Positions 35,801-47,800 of a stretch of DNA of 64,000 bases are shown here, piece by piece. Both the position numbers and the translations under genes were made by a program. Under the pieces are notes generated by a model, which was given only the letters and a program-made list of their open reading frames with translations, was not told the origin of the DNA and did not search any database. How positions within the stretch are numbered: position 1 is the stretch's first letter; the number at the start of each line of letters is the position of its first letter. Source of the DNA: Asterias rubens (Eukaryota; Echinodermata; Asteroidea; Forcipulatida; Asteriidae); contig NC_047073.1 of NCBI RefSeq assembly GCF_902459465.1, forward strand, positions 2,480,001 through 2,544,000, read 5' to 3'.

Positions 35801-38800
35801 GTGCTAACATGAATCCCAGTCCTTCTAGTAGCTTAGTCAATTCGGCGATTGACTCTCCTTACAACACACCACAGTCTTCTTCAAGGCTGCCCCGATTAGT
35901 AACCCAAGCCTCACAGACACACCCCACAGCTCATTTCAACCCCAAAACACCCTCACGAAACCCCTCCTCGCACCTGCAAACCGGATCCCAAATGGGATTG
36001 GGGTCACCTCAAAAGAGCCCCCTGTCACCCCGCCACCAACCCCTCACCCCGTTACCTGCTCGTCTTACCCAGTTATCAGACCCAGACTCCAGTCCGAACT
36101 CCTCCAACAATAGTGCTGGTAGTGGCGGTCGAGCGTCCACCCTTATTCTTCCTCCTAGTCTCGTTACTAACCAACACTCTAACCCACAGCATCGCCATGT
36201 TTCGTCCTCCGTCATCTCCAACTCTTTCTCTCCATTCACTGACACTCATTCCTCTCCAGCTAATGTTCACTTTAACCAGACGGAATCGCCCGGTTCAGAT
36301 AACTGGGCGATTACGCAACCTTCTAGGGCATCTCAGCACCAATCATCACAAACGTGTGAAACCCCCTTCCAAACCCCAAATATTACCCCAGGTGGTGTGC
36401 CCCCATTGCCTCTGCAACATCTTGAGCCTAGAAAAGGCGTAGACCCAGCATCACCTCTGAAGTCTTGGCGTCCAGACACATACACCAACAACACCAATGA
36501 GGATTCTGGCATTGCTGAGTTGGAGTACGGTCGGCAAGGAAGTAACTCACTAGACGGGTAAACCAATGCTCTCTTTTTAACTTACTTGGAATTGAATTCT
36601 GATTTATTAAAGGAACTGGACGCCTTTGACAAGTGTCACAGACCAGTGTTCTCACTTGGTGTATCTCAACATAAAAATAAAAACCTTGTTGCACAAATTT
36701 GTGTGCTTTCAGACATGTCAGATACCTAATAAATGGCTTCAGGGCGGAGGTATAATTCATTATTTGAGTGAAAAATTACTTCTTTCTCAACAGCAACGTT
36801 ACTTTAGAGGGAGCAATTTCTCACAATGTTTAATACTATCAAGAGCTCTCCATTGCTCTTTACCAAGTAAGTTTTTTTGGGAGTAATTACCAAGAGTGTC
36901 CACTGCCTTAAAAATGTTTTTCTTTGAAGAGCACTATCAGTCTAAGCTTAAACATAACAACTGTTCCTATAGCTTTATTCTTAAAGTGCTTAGAGGCTGG
37001 CCCATAGTAGGTGCGTCACATTATTATTAAATTAGATGACGGCATCCATAAAATAATAGAGAGAAAGTTTCCACAGTCAGGAAGATTGTCGATTCTGACA
37101 TGAGAACATGAAAGGGTTGATTTATTTTCGTTCAGGGAACATTCCTTTTCAGGGTGAGTTGCCAGCTCTGCCATAAGTGGCTTTTAGGTTTGTGGCAAAC
37201 TTACAACCCCCCCCACAAAAAAAAAAAACCCCAAAACAATAAACATGTAGGCAATGGTTCTATGTTTTCTAGTTTGTGCACAAGTGATTAAAGTACTGTT
37301 GTTACTCAACATGACTATTGAAGGAATGACAAGGATGGTAAACCCCAGGGACGAGGAACGTTCTTAATCAACTCGAGAGAAGGACCGGAGGGAGGCAGAG
37401 CACAGCAATCGCGGCATGACAAAAAACGCCATCAGCACCTCGAGGACGGCACACCTCTGCCGTCAAACACAGCAGCACAAGACCAAGAAAGGCAGCGCCA
37501 AGCAGAGGCGAGGGAGAAGCAGCAACAAGACAGGGAAAAGAAGATCAAAGAGGATGCGGCGAGAGAGCAGGAGCACAAGGAGAGACAGCTTGAGAAGGAG
37601 AATCAACGGCTGATGGAGAAACGGAAAAAGGAAAAAGAGGACGAGGAAGAAAGACAGAGACTTTTTAAAGCTCGCCAGCATGAGATTGAGAAACGGCGAC
37701 AGCAGCAGGCGGAGGCCAAGCGTCTTAAGGAAGAGGACGAAGAGAGGGAGATGGAGGAAGAGATTAGGAAGCGACAGGCGGACGAGCTGAAGCAAAGCAG
37801 ACAGAAGTCTCATCAGGACGCCAAGAGGAAGGAGAGGGAACAGTTCACTCCTCATAGTCAGAGAGACGGCGGGAGTCATCAGCAGAAGGAACAGTACGAT
37901 GCGTACGCTAAGGACTTCATCAAGAAGGAAGAGCAGTTTGGAGGCAACACAAGACAATCAAACAGGACTCGTGATGAAGGAGTATCGTTGGCTGATGAGA
38001 CGGGAGGCAGTCCAGGCAACGATGGAGTAAGTATAGATCTCTAAGTGATGTTTGAATCATGGAGCATGTTTGAGTGTGTACCATGGTTAACTGAAGGTTG
38101 ACTATTTAAACTTAACTTCTGTGGTAGACCATTCGGAACCAGCCTCATGACCATGGTTTCTTTCGTAGTCCTGATGGCCTGTTCCGTGCTAACATGTGTA
38201 AAGCGTAGAAGGGAACCAGCGACACTCGGTGTTCCCTATGGTTGACTGTCTTGGCGTTTTAAACAGTATACTCTGCTCATCTTCAGGAGCAAAGATCTGT
38301 CTAAAAGAACAAAGGTCTGTGCCAAATAGAACATTCACAACTGCAGGGTCAGAGAAATCAATTTAGATTGTAAAGTTTGTAAGAAGAAAAAAACTTTTAA
38401 GTACATGTTATCAAGAGCTGTGGTAGACTTGTAGACAAGTCGTTTATGGTCCCACGGGGTGAGATAGTCTCCGTGCGAACTGCTTGTTGCGCAACTATTG
38501 CGCGCTGCCGGACTTCTACTCGGGAGTAGATGTTGGCAACCAGCAGACCGCGCAAGAGTAGTGACAACTCGACTATCTCACCTCGTGGGACCATTAACGA
38601 CTTGTCCACAAGTTTAGAGCTGTGGTGGTTTTCATATTGAATCAGTGGGGTAACAAGTCAACATTTCAGTCATTATACTCTGGGTTATTTTCTCCTGATG
38701 ATGTTCTCCTGAAGATGATCAGGGCCAAATTTCATAAAGCCTGTAAGCACTAAAGTTTGCTTAGCATGAAATTTTTTTTCCTGAACAAAAACAGGATAAC

Positions 38801-41800
38801 CAACCAAATTTCCACGTGATTTTCAGGATAAGCAAACAACAGCTGAATGCCAGTAACAAGCAATATGCAACAATTAAAATTTGGTTGGTAATCTTGTTAT
38901 TATCAAGGAAGAAATTTTTTATTCTCAGCAAATTTTTGTGCTTACAGGCTTTATGAAATTGGGCCCAGAGCCTACTTCAGGATTTGTTTAGTTGCTATAC
39001 TTCACTCAGAACCACTAATTCTTTAACAATGGTGTCTGACCGCAGAACTTTTTGACAGTTTCAGAGAAAGTTAGCAAAATTAACATTAATACAGACTGAG
39101 GAAAATGTAATTATGGTACATATATATTTTTTATTTGCAGAGTTTGGGGAGTGCTGGTGCCTCATCAGACGGAGGTCAAGGTCCCTCTGGGGTTTCAAGA
39201 GCCATATTTGACTCTGAAGGTGAGTTACACTTGAGCCTTAAAACCCATCTTTGCGTCTAAATGTGTGTGTGATTTAAAGACTCTGGACACTATTGGCAAT
39301 TGTCAAAGACTAGCCTTCACAGTTGGTGTTTCTCAACATATGCATAAAATAACAAACCTGTGAAAGTTTTAGCTCAATCGGTCATCGAAGTTGCGAGATA
39401 ATTATGAAAGAAAAAACACCCTTGTCACACGAAGTTGTGTACTTTCAGTGCTTGATTTCGAGACCTCAAATTCTAAACTTGAGGTCTCGAAATCAAATTT
39501 GTGGAAAATTACTTCTTTCTTGCAAACTACATCACTTCAGAGGGAGCCGTTTCTCACAATGTTTTCTACTATCAACCGCTCCCCATTACTTGTTTCCAAG
39601 CAAGGTTTTATGCTAATAAATATTTGAGTAAAAAATACCAATAGTGTCCACTGCCATTAAACAAGCATGTAACAGTGGTGGTTAATATAAGGCTATAATG
39701 CTTAAAGGAATTATACAGGATTGGTAGATCTGACACAACAAGTTTGAAGTGTTTTGTGTGATTAATCATAAAATAAAAAGCCTATTGAAATTTGGGCTTG
39801 ATCAGTTGTGTGAATCGTGAGAACATAATGAAAAACCATGCAGAATTTTCAGCATGTAATAAACACATTGTCTTTAATTTCTGGATTTGATTTGTAACAA
39901 CCAAAATCAGTTGTTACATTTTTGGGGTGTTTCTCAGATTGAGTTTTCTCAAATAAGATCTTCTTTCCAGAGGGAAGTATTTCACAGAAGCAAAAGTGCT
40001 CCAGTTTGACTTTCATCAGTAAGCTTCTGGACTAAAAGTGTTGTAATTTTATCGTTTACAATCCTGTATAAGGCTTTTTAAATTTGTGTAACTTTGCGCA
40101 GTGTTAACCGAGTGAAAACTGGAAGGCAATGGACTCGAGTTAAAAATGTGATTCATGTAACCGTTTTAAAATGCTGTCCATAAAATGCTTATTATCAGAT
40201 GCTTTATGGTGAAATATGTAAGTTGCATGTCATACATGTTGTCATTTACTGTTTCAATCACCAAATAGCAATCCATGACAACAACAAAAAGGTCACAAAA
40301 GCGCCAGATTTCTGAATGCTGTTGTCCGTATTGAGCCCAGTTCATACTTTCTGCGAGTGCGAATGCAAAGTGAATTTTGGCGTCACATGGCTATTTTTGC
40401 ACCAAATGTTTTGCAGGAGTTGAACACACTGACATTGCGAATTTTTCATTGTGAATTTGTGACCTCAAAGTTAATATCAAGTTTGAATTCGCAGGAAGTG
40501 TGAAAAGAGCTTAACTTGGGTAATTGGTTATTTTGTCTGTGTTTGAATTTCATGATGACTTCTTTTGTTTCACATCTCGCAGGTTTAGCCTTGGTCACCA
40601 AGCTTGCTTTTACAAAACCCGCAGAGATAGCTCTGTCGCCATTTGTATGACATCAATGCTTGTTGGTTTCCCTGGCAACCAAAATTTGAATCTCTTTCAG
40701 TTTAGACCTTTTCTGACCTCTTTCTTGATTTACTTTTCTCACTATGTGGAAAAAATTGTATTGACATAATTTCAAATTCACTTCAAACTGATTAATCCAA
40801 ATACACAAATACAATACTGGTTCATGATACATACAAAACACAAGATATATTATTATCACCCAATACACTCCATATTCTTACAAACCCCCAGATAAATGAA
40901 GGCTCGATTTCACAAATACCTTATAATAATATTGATATTAAGACGTGTGTCAATCTTAGTTGCTAAGCAAGAATACAAATCTCTACAGTAAAACTTGACA
41001 TCTTTAGAAGAACCTTGGTGTTTTGCAAAATCGAGCTCTGGTGCTGTATCTGATCTGAAGAGAAACACTTTTCCCGACTTTACATGAATACAGGGTGCGT
41101 TCGTTTAGCTTCCCTGGGTCGACCCCGGTGTGTGACGTTTTTTTTTCCTAGGACGAACGTGTGCAGATAATTACCCACATTCGTCCTGGAAGAAAAAAAC
41201 GCCACACATCGGGGTCGACCCAGGGAAGCTAAACGAACGCACCCAGTATAGACGATGTGACCTGTGACATCACATGTTTACAAAAGAGCCACAGAGCCTG
41301 GACTTCCTGCATGCACGATTTGTACAAAGCTGAATGGAAGAAAACATAAAATCTTATATTTTATGGAGAGAGCACTGGCTAATTCTTATCAACTTTTGAT
41401 ATGATGAAAGGGGGCACATCTCAAAACTTGTTGAGTTTTTACTTTCATAACTCTTGGATTTATGTGGAAGTTATGACACAAAATGTCAACTTTCCCCTAG
41501 GACCAGTGTACTTGACTGCCAGAATATTTGAAGAATGTACAAGGTCACACTTGATGTAAACAAGGTTCACATGGTATATAGACAAGGGGTTTTCCCATAG
41601 CCTGCCCGAATACTGGGAACTCCCAAAAACTTCCTTCACCCTAAATTTCTCCAAAAAAAACCCTTCTCAAAACGCTCTTTGTTAAAAATCTGTTTAGCCT
41701 CTGCGAATTTTGTTTTTAGGTTTCCGAGTTCATTAGTTCATTCATTCATCTGATCTTGTTGCTGTACTAATCCAGCCTTGATGTATCATCCTTTCTCAAC

Positions 41801-44800
41801 TCTGCACATTGTTGTTAGGGACTTTTCATTTTCGGCGACGGATGGTTCTGCGACCGTCCTCAAAGCCGACGCATGCGCAGATGACGCCAAATGTCATCTT
41901 TACCGTCGCAGAACCATCCGTCGTTGAAAACGAAAAGTCCCTATTGTCTTTGCACGACGTCATGGTTCGGACTGCATTTTATGCAGTAATTAATGTTGTT
42001 TATTTATCTTGTGTACATTTGCCATCAAAGAAAGAGCTACATTTTTTTAATTAAAGAAATACACATGTAAATGGATTGCTGCTTGCAAATTATTTTAAGC
42101 AATTTGGTGTTGTATTCATGTATACATGTTTTACTTTGTCATGTTTGTACAGTGTAATGAATACTTTCCCCCTTCCCAAAATGGTTTTAATTTCCCTTTT
42201 TGTGGTGTTCATATACACTACTTTTCAAATCTGATAGGGAAGAATTTGCTATTGAGAAAACAGAAAAGTAAAAGTTAACCAGTCATCAAATTTTATATAT
42301 ATTTTTGTTTCTTCTATTCGTGTTCGTTTACGTTTAGTTTCTAATCCGTCAAAGAAGTCAAACATTTTGAGGAAACTGAATTTTTTTTTTAAGTTAATCG
42401 TCAAGTCTTCATTTTTCCCCTCCCCATTCTCTCTAAAGGTGAGAGGATACTTGCCCAGGTACAAGAAATGCAGGACAGGAGGTATCTTCTGGAAAGTGAA
42501 CGTGAGGAGCTCATGAGGTTTGCCAAGACGCTTCAGTCACGGATGATCGATCGTCGGAACAAAGGTAAGCTACACAGTGTGATTAAAAATGATTAAAATT
42601 ATAATAATGCAAAAAGAGTTAATGGCCTGACGTATCGACCCTAGCAGAGTCTTTTTCGAAGGCTAAATGACAGCACAACAAACATAGACAGGTATACTGG
42701 AGTAACCAAACGCAGTCAAGTGTGAATTCTTGAATATATAGACAAGAGTCGGAAAGCATAATAAATGAAAAAGCAATCACTTGGACTTTGGACACTATTA
42801 TTAATTAGTTTGTATACAAATTGTGTTAGAGATCATAGATTGTAATTAACAATCCTGTATTACTGAAGGTAAATTCTATTTTTTTAATGGTAGGATCATA
42901 GATTGGCTTTATTAATGTTAGACTGACTTATCTGGCAAAATTATAAAGAGAGTCGAGATTCAAATTCAGATTCAAATATATATTTTTTTTAACAGTTTTT
43001 AGCAATCAATGATCTAACCTTAAAATTAAATGACACAAATAAATAAATGTCATCAAAATGCGGCTGAAAGATAGAATAGGGGATCAGGTTCCCTTTTTTT
43101 CCTCTCGGTATAATGAGAATATGTGTTTTAAAAGCAAAGAGGAACAACATGTAAGAGCAGTATGATAAGAGTATAGGCCCAATTTCATAGAGCTGCTTTG
43201 GCAGACATTAGCAGGACACATGTTGTTCATATGACATGGTATTTTGGCTAGTAACCTTATTCTGGTAAGCATACTTTTGTTGTGCTTAGCTACTCTCTGT
43301 GCCTATCAGCAGTTCATGAGATTGGACCCTATTAATATATATCTGAGTAAGAATGGATAATTAATCGGATGGGTGCACTTATCTATCTAATTGCTCTCAG
43401 CAATCTATTCCTTTATGGGTTTTCCGCCTCACCCAAACAACTATCCATTGTAGATGCTGTTACTAAATAATTGATTAGAAGCAGAGTTTGGCTGCGTTGG
43501 CTGCGTTCAAATGGCGACTCCGGCTGTGACTGTTACTAAGGGTGTTGCTGTGGGCATTGTTTTCATCATACTGATCCAATGCCATTTACGAGTTGGAATT
43601 GTATGCCTGTAGTGCAATGACCTGCTTTAGTCGCAACTTAAATTTGAATGCCTCAGACTATATGATAGGTTGCTACGTCAAATGATTCGGGCAACTCAAC
43701 CTCCAGATGAGCAAACCCTGGTACCTGTACATACACCAGTGAATTTTTAGCACTTAGTCACCACAACCAAACAACTCCTGGGCCCATTTTCATAGACCTG
43801 CTAAGCACAACATTTTGCATAGCATGACATTTTTTCCGTGATAAAAACAGGATTACCAACCAAATTTCCATATATGATTTTCAGGATTTATTAGCAAACA
43901 CAGCTGAATACTAGTAACAAGCGATATGCAACAATTGGAAATCGGGTTGGTAATCCTGTTTTTATCAAGGAAGAAATTTCATGCTCAGCAAATTGTTGTG
44001 TTACGTCGTTCTATGGAATTGATTCCAGTCATTATGAGCTGTGAAACCATCCTCCAATAGCCACTCTTTCATCAGCGGGTTCAACTGTAGTGTAAATTTG
44101 TAAATGTTGCCAGCCAAATTTACCCAAGGATACGTTTTTTTTTCGTCATGTGAGCTTAAAAGCCATCAATAACTAAACGAGACACTGCAATCATTTGCTT
44201 TCAAGGTGGACGCTGCTTTGGTTTATGACCAAGGTTTTACTGGGTAACCATGGTAACTGCAATATTAAGCATTTTGTCTCAAACTGGGACCAATTTCATG
44301 GAGCTGCTTAAGCACAAAAAGAAGCTAAGCATAAACAAATTTTGCTTACCAGAATGAGAAAAAGGTTACAAGCCACACAACTATATCACATGTAAAATTT
44401 GTGGCTGGTATCCTGCTCATTTCTGCTTAGCAAACAATTGTTAAGCAATATCTTCTGCTTAAGCAGCTCTATGAAATTGGGCCCGGGTTTTAAGTAAGAT
44501 TTGAAGCTTTGCATGGTAGGAGTGTAATGAGGTGAGGTTTGTGGTGTAGCACCATGTGTGAATCTCTCTTGATGAGTAGTGTTGGTTATGAAAAGAATTG
44601 GTGGATGACAACATGACTCAAAATAGCGGATTTACACATGGGGCTACTTCAAGCCTCATTATTTTATACTCCCACCATGCAAAGTTTCCAATCAGGCTTA
44701 AAATCAGAAATAAATTCACATACTAACCAAACTGATTGTGACAAAACATTTGTGTTTGATTTATAAAGTGAACATGGTAAAGGTACTGACAGGTGTTTTG

Positions 44801-47800
44801 TATTTATACATTTACCTATACTTCAATGAGTTTAGTTCTGAGATGAAATTGTAAGAACATGCCTGTATGCGTCGTTTTTTGAAAGGGCAAGGGCACCAAG
44901 GCATTTTCTCCTCTGTAAAGGTCACCCTATTCAGGAAATTATAAAATTCTCCTGGAGCATTTCAAGGGCACTAAGGCAATGACCAGGGGCATGGAGGCAA
45001 TCGCCTTCGGTGCCTCTGTGAAGTATCAGGCCTGTATGAAATGTGAAAATAGTTTAGGAGAAGTGGTAGGTACTTCAGTGTCGAAACACTTCACCGGTCA
45101 TCGAATCAGGGTGCTGTCTCAAGCCAATACAAACATCAGTACCCTCTCCATGGTCCTCGACCACTCTAGCCACAAATTGCCTGAAAGGTAACATCTCTCA
45201 AGAATGTTAAGCCGTATTCAACCTCAGTGTATTTTGTTCCCCATTGCTGATCAATACTTCACCATGACAATTGATCAGTTATGGAGAGTTGGTAATCCGT
45301 ATTGATCAGGCCGCTTTCCTTGTCTTGTTTTATTGATCGCTCTGCGCAGATGAAGACGGTGGGGAGTCCGGTGGTGGCACGATGCGACCAGGTGACTTCT
45401 CATTTTGTGACGTGTAGTTGGTGATAGTTAATGTTGTCACCGTCCATGCTAGACTGCTTTGCAATTCGCTTGCTAGACCTTTATCATGCCCTTGTCAGAT
45501 TCCCTGTGACTTGAAAGAGTTATCGTAATACATAATCAAAAAGGGGACAGACTATTTTCAACCTTAACTTCTTAATACCATGCCCAATATTGTGCAGAGG
45601 GTACACCCCTCCCAATATTCAAAATACTATTCCCTCTTGTACAAAAGTACCCCCACCCCCTAAGATGCTCTAAGGAATTTCTGAGATTCCAAGCACAAGT
45701 ACTCCATGCCTGAGTCTTTGGCATTGGTGCCACTTCAAAAGTTTCCCATTGACTTAAGATGATGGAAGTTCCCTTTGCATAATGAAAATGGCCTTGCCCT
45801 TTCACAGAGGAATATCCAGGCCTCGGGAAAAGGGGGGGGGGGGTTACACAATCCCTCATATAAAGCACCAAATGTGGGGAGAGGGGATGGACAAGAATGA
45901 TAAAGGTCTCAAAACAAAATTTGAATGACTTTTTGGTTGTGCTGCTTTGCTTCTGTGCATTTTATCCGCATGTTGTTGCAAACTGCTAAGTAGTTTCAAT
46001 CTGCTACTGTCTCTGTATGCTCTGTCCAATGGAAGCATGCTCTCTTTTTTCTAGGAGGTGATTTAGCAATAATTCACACATGTTATAGACGTGCATTATT
46101 GTGGTTATTATTTAATATAAAAAAAGAACAAACGCTTTTTGCTGGAACGTATTGTCATAGGTTATCGCTTTGATTCATTTTACAAGCATGACCACATTTT
46201 GTATTGGATCTTCACACACTTTTTTGTCCTCTCTCAAGCTTTTCACTTTACTGCTACATCTTTCTTAATGCTTAATGTGCACTTATTCTTGCTTGATGTT
46301 TTGCTTTAAAGTCTTCCGTGTTCCCGTTGATGAAGATGATGATGATCCATGTAAGCTAGATGTTTCCCCTCCTTTCAATGTTTGAACACTAAGTTTGCAG
46401 TGCACTGGATTTATCTTGACTTAGATCCAAGATGTTTGCCGTGGCGTGTCATGGCCTAGAGTTAAAGAGCACTAGATTCAAACTTTGGTGTTTCTGAACC
46501 GCAGAGTGAGGGCTCATGTCCCAGGCGTGCAAAAAACCTTGTTGTCTCGTCCTTCGGACGGGACCTAAAGTTGTTGGTCTCGTGTGTTGTTGAGGCACGT
46601 AAAAGAACTTAGTGCACTTATCGACAAGAGAAGGGGTTCTAAAACCACATTTCCTATACATGTAATTGCTACCTTGATCCCAGGGCTTGCTAACTTGAAA
46701 TACACAGTACACATTTGGTATTTGCTCTGGGTATATATTAGCATAAAAACTCACTTGGTAATGAGCAACGGAGAGCTTTGAGGGCAATCTCCCTCTGAAG
46801 TAACAAGGATTTGATAAAGAGGCAATTTCTCGCTAAAATATTCTACCTTTCACCCTGCTAACTTCTTAGAGTGCCCAAAATATACTCTCAACTTAACTAA
46901 CAACATTTCCACACTTTTGCTTCTATCTGGGTTTTTTCTTTCTATGCATATAACTTATCAATATTCGTAATCAATGGATGTGTGATTTATTTATTTGACT
47001 TTTTTGACTTAAAGCACTGTAGCACCACGTCAACACTGACGTTTACTTCATTTGATACAATACTAAGAAGATGTACAGGAAAAATAGTCGGAGAAGCCTA
47101 TTGTTAAGCATCTAAAAGCACACACATTTGTGCAACTAGGGTGTGTTTTCTTTCATTAGGCACCAGAAGGATAGACCGCTTGCAGTGCTATAAAATGGAA
47201 ATTGCACAGGAAGTTGAAGCTCAAAATCCGCCGTTTAGTAGCTTCATGAAATTGTGCCCATGTAATGCCAACTTCTAATTTAGCGATAAATGCACTGGGT
47301 TCTTTATACACTTGGTTTCAGATGCCACAGTAAACTACTTCACCAGTCAGCCCATTGTCTGAACGAAAAATTGTAATTATGGTAAAATGTCACATATTAA
47401 TTGCAAATTACGGAATAATTTGTAGCCACTTTAGTATTTTGACACGTCTGATATTCATGCGGCCTGTTTCCATGGCAACAAAGAACAATTAGGCCCGTCA
47501 AATTTTCCTGTCTGCGTAGGAAGACGACTAGTAATGAGGCAAAATGTACTCGACCATATTACTTTGGTAAATGTTTTGTTTCGAAAATGAAGCATCTATT
47601 AAAATCACTAATTTGTTATCATCTGTTTAAGTGGGTTTCTTATTGACTGGGTTTACAAGCCAGGTTTTCGGAAATTAATCAAAATGTGGTGTAATTTTTT
47701 AAAGATATAGTTTTTGAAGCATTTGAAAGCATGTTTTTGTTTTTTTTTCAAATGATATATATGTATTTACAAAATTCTTTAAAGTACAAATGCTCAAAGC

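Noticed and set aside
35722..36561. Intronless 279-codon gene starting at an internal ATG
   Set aside because: It is SPATA1 exon 7; the frame is open upstream to a good acceptor and the 'stop' is created by reading through the GTAAAC donor.
37463..37957. Antisense leucine-rich open frame of 164 codons
   Set aside because: Mirror of the E/K/R-rich SPATA1 exon 8, whose antisense naturally reads Leu/Phe/Ser; SPATA1 has splice and homology support.
45572..45871. 99-codon minus-strand frame
   Set aside because: Overlaps sequence resembling the 2.4-kb repeat ('aatggccttgccct') and ends in a G-run; no splice support.
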